This document shows, in pieces, positions 4,537-5,910 of a DNA stretch of 5,910 nt. The stretch covers positions 1 to 5,910 of the forward strand of contig CAKQHO010000161.1 of assembly GCA_934234185.1 (NCBI GenBank), written 5' to 3'. The translations under genes and the position numbers were made by a program. The notes beneath the pieces were generated by a model. That model did no database searches and was not told the origin of the DNA. It worked only from the letters and a program-made list of their open reading frames with translations. The DNA comes from an uncultured Psychrobacillus sp. (lineage in GTDB: Bacteria > Bacillota > Bacilli > Bacillales_A > Planococcaceae). The first letter of the stretch is position 1. Each line of letters opens with the position of its first letter.

Positions 4537-4974
4537 TCATTCCAGCTTATCCTTGTCACCATCAAAGGAAGCTTCTAGTACGGCCAATAGCAATGCAATG
4601 ATGATCTCCACTTTCAAGGATAGTGTGATGCCTCCCATAAATTCATCCACCGTGAACAAGACTAGCCAATTCGACGCGCTTTCAAAACCAATTCTTATAA
4701 AAAACACCTTTAATTTCCCTGTTATATTTCGTATGGACAGTTTGAAAATGGCTAAGGCGAACAATTCTACAATGACACCGATAACAAAGAAACCGGCAAC
4801 AAAGAAAACCAACGACCAGACAGAATTATACTGGACACCGAGCAATTCAAAAAAACCTGCCATTCCAAATAGATATAGACAAAACACAAAACCGACAGCC
4901 AGGATAAGGAGAATGGCTATTGCGACAACTGTTGCCGTCTTTTCTTTCCTATTCAAATCGCGGAATAAAGACAA
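4537..4974 (-). CDS. YrvL-family regulatory membrane protein
   Basis: The 145-residue integral membrane protein has three predicted helices, about residues 14-37, 52-77 and 118-136. The segments FGMAGFFELLGVQYNSVWSL (36-55), NWLVLFTVDEFMGGITLSLK (102-121) and ALLLAVLEASFD look like the conserved parts of the YrvL/YvrL family. The Bacillus subtilis member is known as a negative regulator of the alternative sigma factor system YvrI-YvrHa (SigO-RsoA), which controls oxalate decarboxylase expression. The family assignment is from memory of its pattern. GTG at 4983 would lie inside the binding site TAGGTGAT, so TTG at 4974-4972, eight bases after AGG, is taken as start. No sigma factor gene lies nearby, so whether the regulatory role holds here is open. 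The opposite strand also has a long open frame, a shadow of this gene. Confidence 0.65.
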   Translation of the reverse strand: MSLFRDLNRKEKTATVVAIAILLILAVGFVFCLYLFGMAGFFELLGVQYNSVWSLVFFVAGFFVIGVIVELFALAIFKLSIRNITGKLKVFFIRIGFESASNWLVLFTVDEFMGGITLSLKVEIIIALLLAVLEASFDGDKDKLE

Positions 4975-5311
4975 GTAAATCACCTACATTACTCTATAAT
5001 CTTAACAACTTACCATTTTTTCATTGTAAAAGTAAGTTAACGGATAAAGCTCCACCCAACCCCTGTTACATAGATAAAATTATTTGAACATTCCATCATC
5101 CTCCATAAATTAGTCTATCTATATTCCATTTAAAAAAGAATGTTCATTTTATCCCATATAATTAATAGTAAAATAGTCCTTTATTAAGCTACAATATAAT
5201 TAGAATATTTAAACACTATATAGGATTTAATTAAGACATTCCATTTCTTATCTGCTATTAAGCAAACAAACACAAAACTTGTTTACCCATAAAATGAATT
5301 GAGGTGTTTAC
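4975..5311. other. Divergent AT-rich intergenic region
   Basis: The region lies between the minus-strand YrvL-family gene and the plus-strand ABC ATPase, so both promoters should lie here. Two inverted repeats are present: AACTTAC/GTAAGTT at 5007-5013 and 5032-5038, and the pair listed at 5085-5146. A TATAAT at 5195-5200 is a possible -10 for the ATPase, but no good -35 lies 16-18 bases before it. TGTTTAC is repeated at 5280-5286 and 5305-5311, the second copy touching the ATG. No coding frame is supported. Confidence 0.45.
5085..5146. repeat. 9-bp inverted repeat, possible operator or large hairpin
   Basis: TGAACATTC (5085-5093) and GAATGTTCA (5138-5146) are perfect complements separated by 44 bases. 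GATAAAA-like sequence flanks both arms on the outside (near 5073-5079 and 5146-5153), extending the symmetry imperfectly. A large spacer with short arms suits two half-sites of a looping regulator better than a terminator. It lies upstream of both divergent genes. Confidence 0.4.
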
Positions 5312-5910
5312 ATGGAAAAAATCATTGAGGTGCGCCACCTCACCAAAACTTATGGTGACATCAAGGCGGTGAATGACATAGATTTTTATGTGGAAAAAGG
5401 CAAATTGTTTGCCTTTCTGGGTCCCAATGGCGCCGGAAAAAGTACGACAATTGATATGATCTGCACGCTCTTGAAGCCGGATAAAGGCGAAATTATCATT
5501 AATGGCTATCAGATTGCCAAGAATGATTCAAAAATCCGTGAATCAATAGGGGTCGTCTTCCAGGAGAGCCTGCTGGACCCTCTCCTTACTGTACGGGAAA
5601 ATCTTCTGATAAGAGCTAAATTCTATCAGATTTCAAAGCTGGAGCTTAAATCGAGAGTGGAACAAGCAGCCATTGCAGCGGATGTCATGGACTTTATTGA
5701 CCGCCCTTACGGAAAATTATCAGGAGGACAAAGGCGCCGGGCTGATATTGCAAGAGCTCTTGTGAACACACCCAAGGTCCTATTCCTGGATGAACCGACT
5801 ACCGGCCTTGATCCCCAAACGAGAAGAAGCGTCTGGGAGACAATTACAAACCTGCAAAAAGAGCAGGGGCTGACCGTTTTCTTGACGACACATTATATGG
5901 AAGAAGCCGC
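5312..5910 (+). CDS. ABC-2 type exporter ATP-binding protein (DrrA-like), 3' end cut by the window
   Basis: The visible 199 residues are the nucleotide-binding domain of an ABC exporter, which would hydrolyse ATP to drive a separate ABC-2 type permease. Walker A is GPNGAGKST (37-45), the Q-loop Gln is Q84 in GVVFQES, the signature is LSGGQ (136-140), Walker B is VLFLDEP (156-162), the D-loop is GLD (165-167) and the switch His is H194 in TTHYMEEA. All catalytic residues are present. The pattern, with LLDPLLTVRENL after the Q-loop and GGQRRRADIARAL, fits the daunorubicin-resistance DrrA / multidrug ATPase group of about 300 residues, so roughly a third is missing. ATG at 5312 follows GAGGTG by about 5 bases. 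The permease gene should follow outside the window. The substrate is unknown. GC content is visibly higher than in all upstream genes. Confidence 0.93.
   Translation, partial: MEKIIEVRHLTKTYGDIKAVNDIDFYVEKGKLFAFLGPNGAGKSTTIDMICTLLKPDKGEIIINGYQIAKNDSKIRESIGVVFQESLLDPLLTVRENLLIRAKFYQISKLELKSRVEQAAIAADVMDFIDRPYGKLSGGQRRRADIARALVNTPKVLFLDEPTTGLDPQTRRSVWETITNLQKEQGLTVFLTTHYMEEA

Noticed and set aside
4553..4978. 141-codon plus-strand open frame opposite the YrvL-family gene
   Set aside because: It has no ribosome binding site, its product is a low-complexity Lys/Asn/Ser/Thr-rich chain, and it mirrors a hydrophobic membrane protein on the other strand.
5195..5200. TATAAT as a firm promoter of the ATPase gene
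   Set aside because: No acceptable -35 hexamer lies 16-18 bases upstream, and such hexamers are common in this AT-rich spacer.

Overview
The window looks like chromosomal accessory DNA from a low-GC Gram-positive bacterium, most likely a Bacillaceae member. It is AT-rich and has strong purine-rich Shine-Dalgarno sites of the AGGTGAT/GGAGAGG type. TTG, GTG and possibly CTG starts are common, and the best promoter matches the sigma-A consensus. The gene families are also ones usual in Bacillus relatives. No tRNA, rRNA, CRISPR array, intact transposase or phage gene was found.

Positions 1-1911 hold the most striking layout. Three copies of a short repeat, sharing GGGCAGGTTAGC on the minus strand, sit at 57-85, 878-906 and 1883-1911, all in one orientation. 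Exactly one minus-strand gene lies between each neighbouring pair: a SAM-dependent methyltransferase (102-806), then an RmlD-like NAD(P)-dependent sugar-nucleotide reductase (972-1790). A coding remnant (1977-2093) lies beyond the third copy, and a possible new start codon lies at the left edge beyond the first. The series gene, terminator, repeat, own promoter, next gene resembles a small array of single-gene cassettes. No recombinase is visible.

Positions 1912-3110 are a gene-poor stretch of decayed minus-strand reading frames: a 38-codon hydrophobic remnant, a 49-codon frame, a possible 63-residue membrane peptide and a broken gene at 2892-3095. It also holds a compact two-hairpin element (2366-2408) and a terminator-like hairpin (2768-2811). 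At its right end a consensus promoter (3394-3422) drives a 74-residue two-helix membrane protein (3107-3331). The broken gene starts 11 bases after that protein's stop.

Positions 3465-4205 (minus) carry a GNAT acetyltransferase that appears to start at CTG, preceded by an open frame without a start codon that ends just before its ribosome binding site. A conserved-looking 83-residue hypothetical gene on the plus strand (4238-4489) converges on a YrvL-family regulatory membrane protein on the minus strand (4537-4974). After an AT-rich divergent intergenic region (4975-5311) with an inverted repeat, the ATPase gene of an ABC-2 type exporter begins (5312) and runs off the right edge. It is visibly more GC-rich than the rest.

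Apart from the small operon at 3331-2892 and the possible remnant-GNAT pair, the genes look like independent single units rather than one pathway.
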